A stretch of 5,079 nt of DNA from Azoarcus sp. (GCA_031285365.1 JAITWP010000064.1:1-5079), one strand, 5' to 3'; shown: positions 1 through 5,079, counted from the stretch's first letter. Numbers and translations are program-made. The notes: generated by a model not told the origin, from the sequence alone.

Positions 1-4
1 CAAA

Positions 5-2581
5 GTGAAAAGATCCATCCGGGTGAAAGTGACCCTGGTACTGATGGCCCTTCTTGCCATAGTGACATCCTTGCATGTGGGCATGACTCTTCTTGCCATG
101 CAGAACAAGCTGCTCGATACAGTCAGGGAGGATGTTTCAGTCATTGCCGATGTTGCCGACAGGCTGATCTCGACCCATCTGGAGTTGCTCAAGACCGAAT
201 CGAAGATTGTTGCCGAGAAACTGGCTGGCCTTCCCGACGCGGAAGTCGAGGATTTCCTCGGAAGAATAATCTATTTGCATAAAAACTTCATCTCACTGAC
301 GGTGTTCAACCGCGATGGGGTTGTCGCCTCACATGGCGATTTTCCCGCGCCGAATTCTCTCTTGCAGTCGAGCCGATATTTACCGGAGGCCTTCGCGGGA
401 CGTTCGATCATTTCCAGCACGTTCTGGGATATGGGAACGGGCAAATTGATGATGTACGTTTATGTCCCCATCGAAAAGGATCGTGTGCTTGCAGTGACCA
501 TTAGAGGTACGTTTTTCAGCGAATTACTGGCCGATATCAGGTTATGGAAGACAGGGAACATTTTCATGATAGATGGCCAGGGTTTAATGCTCATCAATAT
601 GCGGGAGCACTATGTTCTCGACCAGATGAATTTCATTGAACTGGGAAAAAAAGAACCCATTTACAGAGAGACGGGTGAATTTTTTTCGAGAATGCTACAG
701 GGAAAAAAAGGGTCCGGTCATTATTCACATAACGGAGTGGTAAGGCTCGGTGTCTGGAAAAAAGTGACTGGATCGACAGAGGGTTGGACTTTGGGGGTTG
801 CTGCGCCACTGAATGAAAGCCCGGTGGGCCAGGCACAGTTGGGGACGATTTTTTCCGGGATACTTTTTTTGGCCTTTGGAATGCTGATCGTTGTTCTTAT
901 TTCCGGCAAAGTTGCGCGCCCATTGCAAATGATAGAGGAACAGAACAAGGATCTCACGGAACTCAATATGGAGGTCAAGACCGCGAATGAGGCCAAAAGC
1001 AATTTTCTCGCCAATGTGAGCCATGAAATGCGCACGCCGATGAGCGCGATCATTGGCTTGTCGGAACTGATGCTGGGCGAAAACGAGGTTCATGGTGAGG
1101 CTCGGGAAAAGCTGGACAAGATATACAGCGCTGCCATGACATTGTTGAACATCATCAATGACTTGCTGGATATTTCAAAGATCGAATCCGGGAAGTTCGA
1201 ACTTGTGTCGGATGTCTACGATTTACCGAGCTTCATCAACGATACGGTGACGTTGAACATCATGCGGATTGCGGAAAAACCCATCGACTTCAAACTGTCG
1301 ATCGACAAATCCTTGCCAAGCAAATTGATAGGCGATGACTTGCGGGTCAAGCAGGTGTGCAACAACCTTTTGTCCAACGCCTTCAAGTACACCCGGGAAG
1401 GAACCGTGGAGTGGCGGATTTCCTCTGAACGGGAGGGTGACTTCGTATGGATGACCTGCGTGGTGAAGGATACGGGCATCGGCATCAAGCCCGAGGATCT
1501 CAGCAAACTGTTCTCCGACTACAGTCAGGTAGACACCAAATCGAATCGCAGGATCGAAGGGACAGGGCTGGGACTTGCGCTGGCCCGGCGCATGATAGAG
1601 ATGATGGACGGCAGCATCCAGGTGGAGAGCGAATATGGGAAGGGCAGCACGTTTACGGCTCGCTACCGACAGAAATTCGTGTCAGACGAGACGATTGGCG
1701 CGGAGGTCGTGGAAAACCTGAAAAACTCGAATTACTCCCAGAACCAGCTTCACACGAAAGCCCGGTTTGTCCGGGTGCAGCTTCCTTACGCAAGGGTGCT
1801 AGTGGTTGACGATGTGCCGACCAATCTGGATGTCGCCCGTGGCATGTTGAAACCCTACGGGATAAAGGTGGACTGCGTAGATGGCGGGCAGGAGGCAATC
1901 GACCTGATTCGGAAGGAAGAAATCAAATATAGTGCCATTTTCATGGACCATATGATGCCGGAGATGGATGGCGTCGAGGCCGTGCGGATCATCCGGAGCG
2001 AAATTGAAACGGATTACGCGAAAAACATACCCATCATCGCGATGACGGCTAATGCGATTGTTGGCAACGAAGAGATGTTCCTGCGCAATGGCTTCCAGGC
2101 TTTCATTGCCAAGCCGATCGATATTATGTTGCTGGATTCGGTCATCAGGCACTGGGTACGCGATAAAAGTATGGAAAATGGGCACGATACCCGCCAGACC
2201 GAAGCGAAAGAGCAGAACAGGCAGGGGCCACTGGCAGTTCCCGGGCTTGATCTGGAGGAATGTCTGGAGCGTTTCGGCGGGGATGAGGATGTGTTACGGG
2301 AAGTTCTCGGTTCCTACGTACGCAACACCCCGGTCATGCTGGAGAAAATCCGTACCGTGACGCATGAAGATCTTGATGGTTACGTTGTGATTGCGCATGG
2401 CATCAAGGGTTCCAGCCAGGGTATTTGCGCGAACGATGTCGGAAAGCTTGCGGAGGCGCTGGAACATGCGGCGAAGACAGGCGATTTCGCCTTTATCGAA
2501 GCAAACAACGACGCGTTTTTGCGGGCGATCGAAGAGTTGATCTCGAAAATATCAGTCTTTCTGTCCGGGACGAAGATTTGA
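5..2581 (+). CDS. Membrane-bound hybrid sensor histidine kinase (Cache-like sensor, HisKA, HATPase_c, REC, Hpt)
   Basis: This is a multi-step phosphorelay kinase that should sense a periplasmic signal, autophosphorylate, and pass phosphate His to Asp to His within one chain. Membrane helices lie near residues 8-32 and 279-303 and enclose about 245 residues that read like a Cache-type sensor (NIFMIDGQGLMLIN at 185-198, then GWTLGVAAPLNES at 260-272). No full HAMP domain follows; a short charged helix (about 306-332) leads straight into HisKA with H340 in NVSHEMRTP. HATPase_c shows the N-box (N454, N458), DTGIGI (489-494), F503 and GTGLGL (519-524). The receiver has D602/D603, phospho-acceptor D648, T681 and K703. 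The Hpt domain has H798 in AHGIKGSS. The GTG at base 5 places a basic N-terminus before helix 1, but the frame is open to the window edge, so an upstream start is possible. GC is visibly lower than in rsmH. The signal and the output regulator are unknown. Confidence 0.93.
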   Translation: MKRSIRVKVTLVLMALLAIVTSLHVGMTLLAMQNKLLDTVREDVSVIADVADRLISTHLELLKTESKIVAEKLAGLPDAEVEDFLGRIIYLHKNFISLTVFNRDGVVASHGDFPAPNSLLQSSRYLPEAFAGRSIISSTFWDMGTGKLMMYVYVPIEKDRVLAVTIRGTFFSELLADIRLWKTGNIFMIDGQGLMLINMREHYVLDQMNFIELGKKEPIYRETGEFFSRMLQGKKGSGHYSHNGVVRLGVWKKVTGSTEGWTLGVAAPLNESPVGQAQLGTIFSGILFLAFGMLIVVLISGKVARPLQMIEEQNKDLTELNMEVKTANEAKSNFLANVSHEMRTPMSAIIGLSELMLGENEVHGEAREKLDKIYSAAMTLLNIINDLLDISKIESGKFELVSDVYDLPSFINDTVTLNIMRIAEKPIDFKLSIDKSLPSKLIGDDLRVKQVCNNLLSNAFKYTREGTVEWRISSEREGDFVWMTCVVKDTGIGIKPEDLSKLFSDYSQVDTKSNRRIEGTGLGLALARRMIEMMDGSIQVESEYGKGSTFTARYRQKFVSDETIGAEVVENLKNSNYSQNQLHTKARFVRVQLPYARVLVVDDVPTNLDVARGMLKPYGIKVDCVDGGQEAIDLIRKEEIKYSAIFMDHMMPEMDGVEAVRIIRSEIETDYAKNIPIIAMTANAIVGNEEMFLRNGFQAFIAKPIDIMLLDSVIRHWVRDKSMENGHDTRQTEAKEQNRQGPLAVPGLDLEECLERFGGDEDVLREVLGSYVRNTPVMLEKIRTVTHEDLDGYVVIAHGIKGSSQGICANDVGKLAEALEHAAKTGDFAFIEANNDAFLRAIEELISKISVFLSGTKI

Positions 2582-2610
2582 CGCCGGGATGGAGCCTATA
2601 ATCTGTCCCG
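2578..2610 (+). promoter_or_regulatory. Probable rnpB promoter
   Basis: A perfect TATAAT lies at 2597-2602, seven bases before the G at 2610 where the mature RNase P RNA is expected to begin. The only good -35-like hexamer, TTGACG at 2578-2583, overlaps the kinase stop codon (TGA 2579-2581) and is only 13 bases from the -10 box. At the normal 17-base distance the sequence is a poor AGATTT. The stretch between the -10 box and the start (2603-2610) is GC-rich, as in many stringently controlled stable-RNA promoters. The -10 box is convincing by position; the -35 assignment is uncertain. Confidence 0.6.
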
Positions 2611-2982
2611 AGGAAGTTCGCCAGGCAGTCGCCGCGCACCCGTTGCGCGGAGGAAAGTCCGGGCCCCGTAGAGCAGGATGCCGGCTAACGGCCGGGCGTC
2701 GTGAGGCGACGGAAAGTGCAACAGAAAGCAAACCGCCGATGGCCCGCGCAACGCGGGATCAGGTAAGGGTGAAATGGTGAGGTAAAAGCTCACCGCAGGA
2801 CTGGCAACAGGACTGGCACGGCAAACCCCATCCGGGGCAAGGCCAAATAGAGAAGCTATGGCGTGGCTCGCGCCGCTTCCGGGTAGGCTGCTGGAGCGTC
2901 ACGGTAACGTGGCGCCAAGATGAATGACTGCCCGATGCCCTCAAGGGCGTTCGACAGAACCCGGCTTATCGGCGAACTTCCT
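2610..2982 (+). ncRNA. rnpB: RNase P RNA, bacterial class A
   Basis: This is the catalytic RNA of ribonuclease P, which removes the 5' leader from pre-tRNAs together with the RnpA protein. The ends form helix P1: GGAAGTTCGCC at 2612-2622 pairs perfectly with GGCGAACTTCC at 2971-2981, and the pairing can extend by one or two bases at the termini. Universally conserved blocks are present: GAGGAAAGTCCGGGC at 2650-2664 (5' strand of P4 and its surroundings), GAAAGTGCAACAGAAA from 2712, the P15 region with CACGGCAAACCCC from about 2818, AGGCCAAATAG at 2840-2850, GATGAATGACTG around 2920-2931, and ACAGAACCCGGCTTATCGG at 2954-2972 (the 3' strand of P4 and its flank). The size of about 372 nt and the block order fit class A. 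The gene has its own -10 box upstream and lies ahead of mraZ, an arrangement known in Pseudomonas. The exact mature ends are inferred from P1. Confidence 0.97.
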
Positions 2983-2988
2983 TTTTTT
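2971..2988 (+). terminator. Possible rnpB termination signal using the 3' strand of P1
   Basis: The 3' strand of P1 (2971-2981) is followed directly by a run of seven T (2982-2988) and then a pyrimidine-only stretch to about 3000. A GC-containing helix followed by a U-tract resembles an intrinsic terminator, but the partner strand lies about 350 bases upstream, so this is not a classic local hairpin. The local hairpins downstream (3005-3023 and 3025-3048) lack T-tracts. Termination here is an inference. Confidence 0.35.
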
Positions 2989-3048
2989 CCCTCTCTCTCC
3001 GTCTAGCCGCGCGTAGCGCGGCTGAAGCCTCCCTCTTGAGGGAGGCTT

Positions 3049-3122
3049 ACTCCTTCCGACCTGCCTTCGGCAGGCCACCTTCCTACTCCTTCCGTCACCC
3101 GCTTCGCGGGCGACACCTTCCT
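3049..3122. repeat. Two tandem direct units with a variable hairpin core
   Basis: Unit 1 (3049-3084) and unit 2 (3085-3122) both begin with ACTCCTTCCG and end with ACCTTCCT. Between these fixed ends each carries a different hairpin with a TTC loop: CCTGCC/GGCAGG in unit 1, and CCCGC/GCGGG with an outer GTC/GAC extension in unit 2. The linkers are conserved while the stems are exchanged as matched pairs. This is the clearest modular repeat in the window. Confidence 0.85.
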
Positions 3123-3135
3123 CAAGAGGAAGGCT
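3083..3135 (+). repeat. Compound repeat unit, forward copy of an inverted pair
   Basis: This unit contains linker, hairpin D and hairpin E. Its reverse complement is found at 3232-3288. The outer 20 bases (3083-3102) match 3269-3288 perfectly in inverted orientation, and the inner 22 bases (3114-3135) match 3232-3253 perfectly in inverted orientation. About 96 bases separate the two copies and hold hairpins F and G. Confidence 0.9.
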
Positions 3136-3231
3136 ATAGGGTCAGCGCGCCTTCGGCGCGGAGGGAAACTCTACCAGTGCGCTCGAACCGCTCATCCTGC
3201 CTTTCCAACCGCGCGAAGCGCGCAAACATAA

Positions 3232-3288
3232 AGCCTTCCTCTTGAGGAAGGTGGCGCCCGCGCGTAGCGCGGGTGACGGAAGGAGTAG
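3232..3288 (-). repeat. Compound repeat unit, inverted copy
   Basis: This is the reverse-complement copy of 3083-3135. It differs by one substitution next to the stem and by a hairpin core that is two base pairs longer: CCCGCGC-GTA-GCGCGGG here against CCCGC-GAA-GCGGG in the complement of the other copy. The length change is symmetric, so pairing is intact. The unit ends at TAG 3286-3288, where the sequence turns abruptly AT-rich, so this edge may be the true element boundary. Confidence 0.9.
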
Positions 3289-3470
3289 ACTTTTTCCTCC
3301 CACTTTTTACCACACCCTCAACGAAGAATCAGAAGTTGATGTATTTTGTCAAGAAAAGAGTACAATATCGTTGATTTGAAATGATTTATAGTTTTTATGT
3401 GAAAAATTACTGAATGCTTCTGGAAAAAATAGTTTCACTTTTTATCCAAAATGAACGACAATTGAAGTGC
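3289..3470 (+). promoter_or_regulatory. AT-rich leader upstream of mraZ; promoter probably here or just downstream
   Basis: This stretch has no credible gene. It is strikingly AT-rich compared with both neighbours and contains several loose promoter-like boxes: TACAAT at 3361-3366 with TTGATG 19 bases upstream, TATAGT at 3387-3392, and TTGAAG at 3462-3467 close to TATATAG at 3479-3485. None combines a good -35 and -10 at normal spacing, so I do not choose among them. By position it should hold the promoter of the mraZ-rsmH-ftsL transcript. Confidence 0.45.
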
Positions 3471-3510
3471 TTTAGGGGTATATAGTGGGTTTTAGTGGTG
3501 TACGGTGTTG
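3471..3510 (+). promoter_or_regulatory. Probable MraZ operator: GTGGG-like boxes every 10 bp
   Basis: MraZ represses its own dcw operon by binding direct TGGG-type repeats spaced 10 bp apart. Here GTGGG starts at 3485, GTGGT at 3495 and the weaker GTGTT at 3505, all exactly 10 bases apart. A degenerate GGGGT at 3475 extends the same phase upstream. The phasing, the position 25-60 bases ahead of the mraZ start, and the presence of mraZ itself together support the call. The outer two boxes are weak matches. Confidence 0.75.
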
Positions 3511-3524
3511 TGTAAGCAGTAAGT

Positions 3525-3531
3525 AGGGGGA
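3525..3531 (+). promoter_or_regulatory. Ribosome binding site of mraZ
   Basis: AGGGGGA lies three bases before the ATG at 3535. It is purine-rich and close to the start but not a canonical AGGAGG. It supports the 3535 start, which also gives the usual short MFxG-type MraZ N-terminus. Confidence 0.6.
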
Positions 3532-3534
3532 ACA

Positions 3535-3978
3535 ATGTTCCAGGGAGCTTCGGCGCTCAACCTCGATGTCAAGGGACGTCTCGCAATCCCGTCCAGGCAT
3601 CGCGAGGCGTTGGTATCAGGCGATGGGCAGGTCGTGATGACCGCTCATCCGCACGGCTGCCTGCTCGTCTACCCTATTCCCGCCTGGGAACCGATCCGCG
3701 ATCAGGTGTTGCGTGCACCCAGCCTCGAGCCCCGAGCGGCCCTGCTGAAGCGCCTGCTCGTCGGTTATGCCCAGGAAGAGACTCTCGACAACGCTGGAAG
3801 GGTACTCATCAAGCCTGAATTGCGTCGATATGCCGGGCTGGAAAAACAGGTCTGGCTGGTCGGCCAGGGTTCGCATTTCGAACTGTGGTCGGATGAAAGT
3901 TGGCAGCAACAGCAGCAGGCCATGATGGAGCTGACTGAGACCGGGTTGCCTCCGGGCTTTGAAACTCTGGCCTTGTAA
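3535..3978 (+). CDS. mraZ: Transcriptional regulator MraZ
   Basis: MraZ is a DNA-binding repressor of the dcw cluster and the first gene of that cluster in most bacteria. It acts as a ring-shaped oligomer on direct repeats in its own promoter. The 147-residue product is close to the usual length of about 150. Both SpoVT/AbrB-like halves show the family motif DxxxR: D11-R15 in LDVKGRLAIPSRHR and D85-R89 in LDNAGRVLIKPELRRYAGL. A five-glutamine run (124-128) lies in the C-terminal helix. The start has a purine-rich ribosome binding site three bases upstream, and the operator-like boxes at 3471-3510 precede it. rsmH follows after 12 bases, so the two are almost certainly in one operon. Nothing looks truncated or damaged. 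Confidence 0.97.
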   Translation: MFQGASALNLDVKGRLAIPSRHREALVSGDGQVVMTAHPHGCLLVYPIPAWEPIRDQVLRAPSLEPRAALLKRLLVGYAQEETLDNAGRVLIKPELRRYAGLEKQVWLVGQGSHFELWSDESWQQQQQAMMELTETGLPPGFETLAL

Positions 3979-3990
3979 GGGAGGGCGGCC

Positions 3991-4926
3991 ATGCATGTCG
4001 CCGTGCTGCTCCACGAAGCGATCGAAGCCCTGGCGGTGAGGGAAGACGGTATCTACGTCGACGGCACTTTTGGCCGTGGCGGGCATAGCCGCGAAGTGCT
4101 TGCCAGGCTGGAAAAGACGGGCAGGCTCATTGCGTTCGACCGCGATCCGCTCGCCATCGAGGCCGGGCATTCCATCGACGACCCCCGTCTGACGCTTGTC
4201 CATGCCCCGTTCAGCGAGCTTGGCGCGGTGCTGGATCAACTCGGCATCGGTGAAATCGACGGTGTACTGCTCGACCTCGGCGTCTCTTCGCCTCAGCTTG
4301 ACGACGCGGACAGGGGAATGAGTTTTCGTTTCGATGCGCCGCTCGACATGCGCATGGATACCAGCCGTGGACAGACCGCGGCACAGTGGCTGGCGGAAGC
4401 CTCCGTCGCCCGGATTACGGAGGTTCTCAGGGAATATGGAGAAGAACGGTTTGCTTATGCGATTGCAAAGGCGATTGCAGCTGCTCGGGCAGGGGGGGGT
4501 GTTGCAACCACAGGACAACTTGCCGAGATCGTGGAAAAAGCGGTCCGTACGCGCGAGCCGGGGCAGCACCCGGCGACGCGCAGCTTCCAGGCTTTACGGA
4601 TTTTCATTAATCAGGAACTCGAAGAGCTGAGCCGGGTATTGCCGATCTGCGTGGAACGGTTGCGGGACGGCGGGCGGCTCGTGGTCATCAGTTTCCATTC
4701 GCTCGAAGACCGTATCGTCAAGCGGTTCATGCGTGATGAGGCGAATCCACCTCGGCTGCCGTCGCGCCTGCCGGTGAAGGCGGTAGATCTGCCTCGTCCG
4801 CGCCTTGCCCTGGTGGGACGTGTCCGGAGGCCCTGCGCGGACGAAGTGACAAACAACCCACGTGCGCGCAGTGCGGTGATGCGGGTGGCGGAACGTCGCG
4901 GCGAACGGGAGGAGAAGGCGGCATGA
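3991..4926 (+). CDS. rsmH: 16S rRNA (cytosine(1402)-N(4))-methyltransferase RsmH
   Basis: RsmH (formerly MraW) uses S-adenosylmethionine to N4-methylate C1402 in the 16S rRNA decoding centre; it is cytoplasmic. The product has 311 residues against 313 in E. coli. The SAM site is seen in DGTFGRGGHS (24-33) and AFDRDP (48-53). Family signatures follow: DLGVSSPQLD (95-104), RGMSFRFDAPLDMRMD (108-123), RSFQALRIFINQEL (197-210), ISFHSLEDRIVK (233-244) and NPRARSAVMR (289-298). A strong GGGAGGG (3979-3985) lies six bases before the ATG. The stop overlaps the ftsL start as ATGA, which suggests translational coupling. A run of eight G at 4492-4499 encodes Gly168-Gly170; the frame continues correctly through it. 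Confidence 0.98.
   Translation: MHVAVLLHEAIEALAVREDGIYVDGTFGRGGHSREVLARLEKTGRLIAFDRDPLAIEAGHSIDDPRLTLVHAPFSELGAVLDQLGIGEIDGVLLDLGVSSPQLDDADRGMSFRFDAPLDMRMDTSRGQTAAQWLAEASVARITEVLREYGEERFAYAIAKAIAAARAGGGVATTGQLAEIVEKAVRTREPGQHPATRSFQALRIFINQELEELSRVLPICVERLRDGGRLVVISFHSLEDRIVKRFMRDEANPPRLPSRLPVKAVDLPRPRLALVGRVRRPCADEVTNNPRARSAVMRVAERRGEREEKAA
4908..4914 (+). promoter_or_regulatory. Ribosome binding site of ftsL within rsmH
   Basis: GGAGGAG lies eight bases before the ATG at 4923, inside the last codons of rsmH. Together with the ATGA overlap it fixes the ftsL start. Confidence 0.75.
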
Positions 4927-5079
4927 TCCGGTCCGGCATTTCGTCCGTGACTCTGCTCATCGTGCTGGCCACCGCCAGTGCCATAGGCGTGGTTTCTTCG
5001 CAGCACAAGGCTCGCAGGCTGCATTCCGCATCCGAGAACGAAAAGACCCACCTGCACAATCTGGAAGTGGAATGGGGGC
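4923..5079 (+). CDS. ftsL: Cell division protein FtsL, 5' part (cut by the window end)
   Basis: FtsL is a small bitopic membrane protein of the divisome that forms a complex with FtsB and FtsQ and helps activate septal peptidoglycan synthesis. Only 52 codons are present. A six- or seven-residue cytoplasmic tail is followed by one membrane helix (about residues 7-25, VTLLIVLATASAIGVV), then SSQHKARRLHS and a charged, helical periplasmic segment ending at LEVEWG. Position right after rsmH, the single N-terminal helix and the SQH-R-L-x-EW pattern fit FtsL, especially betaproteobacterial forms. The start codon overlaps the rsmH stop. The leucine-zipper-like periplasmic part and the C-terminus lie beyond the window. 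Confidence 0.9.
   Translation, partial: MIRSGISSVTLLIVLATASAIGVVSSQHKARRLHSASENEKTHLHNLEVEWG

Larger units (their letters stand above)
3005..3288. repeat. Non-coding block of nine hairpins built from shared modules
   Basis: The block holds nine short inverted repeats. (A) 3005-3023 has 8 bp and loop GTA. (B) 3025-3048 has 11 bp around TT. (C) 3060-3074 has 6 bp and loop TTC. (D) 3094-3114 has 8 pairs of 9 and loop TTC. (E) 3116-3133 has 8 bp around AA. (F) 3146-3160 has 6 bp and loop TTC. (G) 3210-3222 has 5 bp and loop GAA. (H) 3234-3251 has 8 bp around TT. (I) 3257-3273 has 7 bp and loop GTA. Purine- or pyrimidine-rich linkers such as ACTCCTTCCG and ACCTTCCT recur between them. The only open frame across the block (3036-3245) translates to a low-complexity Arg/Ser/Pro-rich peptide made by the repeats and has no credible start signal, so I call no gene. 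The block resembles REP/BIME or MITE-like intergenic repeats; its family was not identified. Confidence 0.9.

Noticed and set aside
50..99. Eleven-base direct repeat CTTCTTGCCAT at 50-60 and 89-99
   Set aside because: Both copies encode Leu-Leu-Ala within the first membrane helix of the kinase; chance similarity from hydrophobic codons is sufficient.
2589..2780. Open frame of 63 codons covering the first half of rnpB, and others on the opposite strand of rnpB
   Set aside because: The stretch is fully explained by the conserved RNase P RNA structure.
3005..3048. Classic Rho-independent terminator for rnpB from hairpins A and B
   Set aside because: The stems are strong but no T-tract follows either, and they belong to the repeat family that recurs downstream in both orientations.
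3036..3245. A 69-codon open frame across the hairpin block
   Set aside because: It lies entirely within palindromic repeats, its peptide is low-complexity Arg/Ser/Pro-rich sequence produced by the repeat units, and no convincing ribosome binding site precedes it.
3005..3288. CRISPR array
   Set aside because: The repeats have no constant spacer length, appear in both orientations, and the variable parts are self-complementary stems rather than unique spacers.
3301..3444. Nine-base direct repeat CACTTTTTA at 3301-3309 and 3436-3444
   Set aside because: Too short and too AT-rich to be distinguished from chance in this leader.
3616..4569. A long 317-codon frame on the minus strand opposite mraZ and rsmH
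   Set aside because: It is the antisense shadow of two well-conserved genes with high GC; the peptide shows no recognisable domain and crosses both genes.

Overview
The window looks like a chromosomal segment from a betaproteobacterium, or a close relative. The evidence is a bacterial class A RNase P RNA gene followed by the start of the division and cell wall (dcw) cluster in the order mraZ, rsmH, ftsL. The FtsL start, with a very short cytoplasmic tail, one membrane helix and then an SSQHKARRL-type stretch, resembles betaproteobacterial FtsL. The genus cannot be named from the sequence alone.

Layout. Bases 5-2581 encode an 858-residue membrane-anchored hybrid histidine kinase: periplasmic Cache-like sensor, HisKA, HATPase_c, receiver and Hpt. 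Its stop codon lies about 30 bases before rnpB (about 2610-2982), and a consensus TATAAT box sits between them. Bases 3005-3288 hold a dense, non-coding block of nine perfect or near-perfect hairpins. They are built from conserved linkers and variable but compensated stems, and one compound unit is present again as an inverted copy. Bases 3289-3470 are AT-rich leader without a gene. Bases 3471-3510 carry 10-bp-phased GTGGG-like boxes, the expected MraZ operator. Then come mraZ (3535-3978), rsmH (3991-4926) and the first 52 codons of ftsL (4923 to the end of the window).

How the parts work together. mraZ, rsmH and ftsL are tightly packed: a 12-base gap, then an ATGA overlap. They should be co-transcribed from a promoter in the AT-rich leader that MraZ itself represses. 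rnpB is an independent housekeeping RNA gene, and its neighbourhood with mraZ is known from other proteobacteria such as Pseudomonas, where rsmI lies on the far side of rnpB. Here that side is occupied by a sensor kinase with visibly lower GC and an accessory look, so it may be a local insertion. No partner response regulator is visible.

The least explained part is the hairpin block. Its stems differ in sequence yet remain paired, one stem has gained two bases on each side symmetrically, and every variable hairpin has a C(GNA)G triloop on one strand or the other. This points to selection on, or propagation through, a folded single-stranded form. No complete new enzyme system was found.
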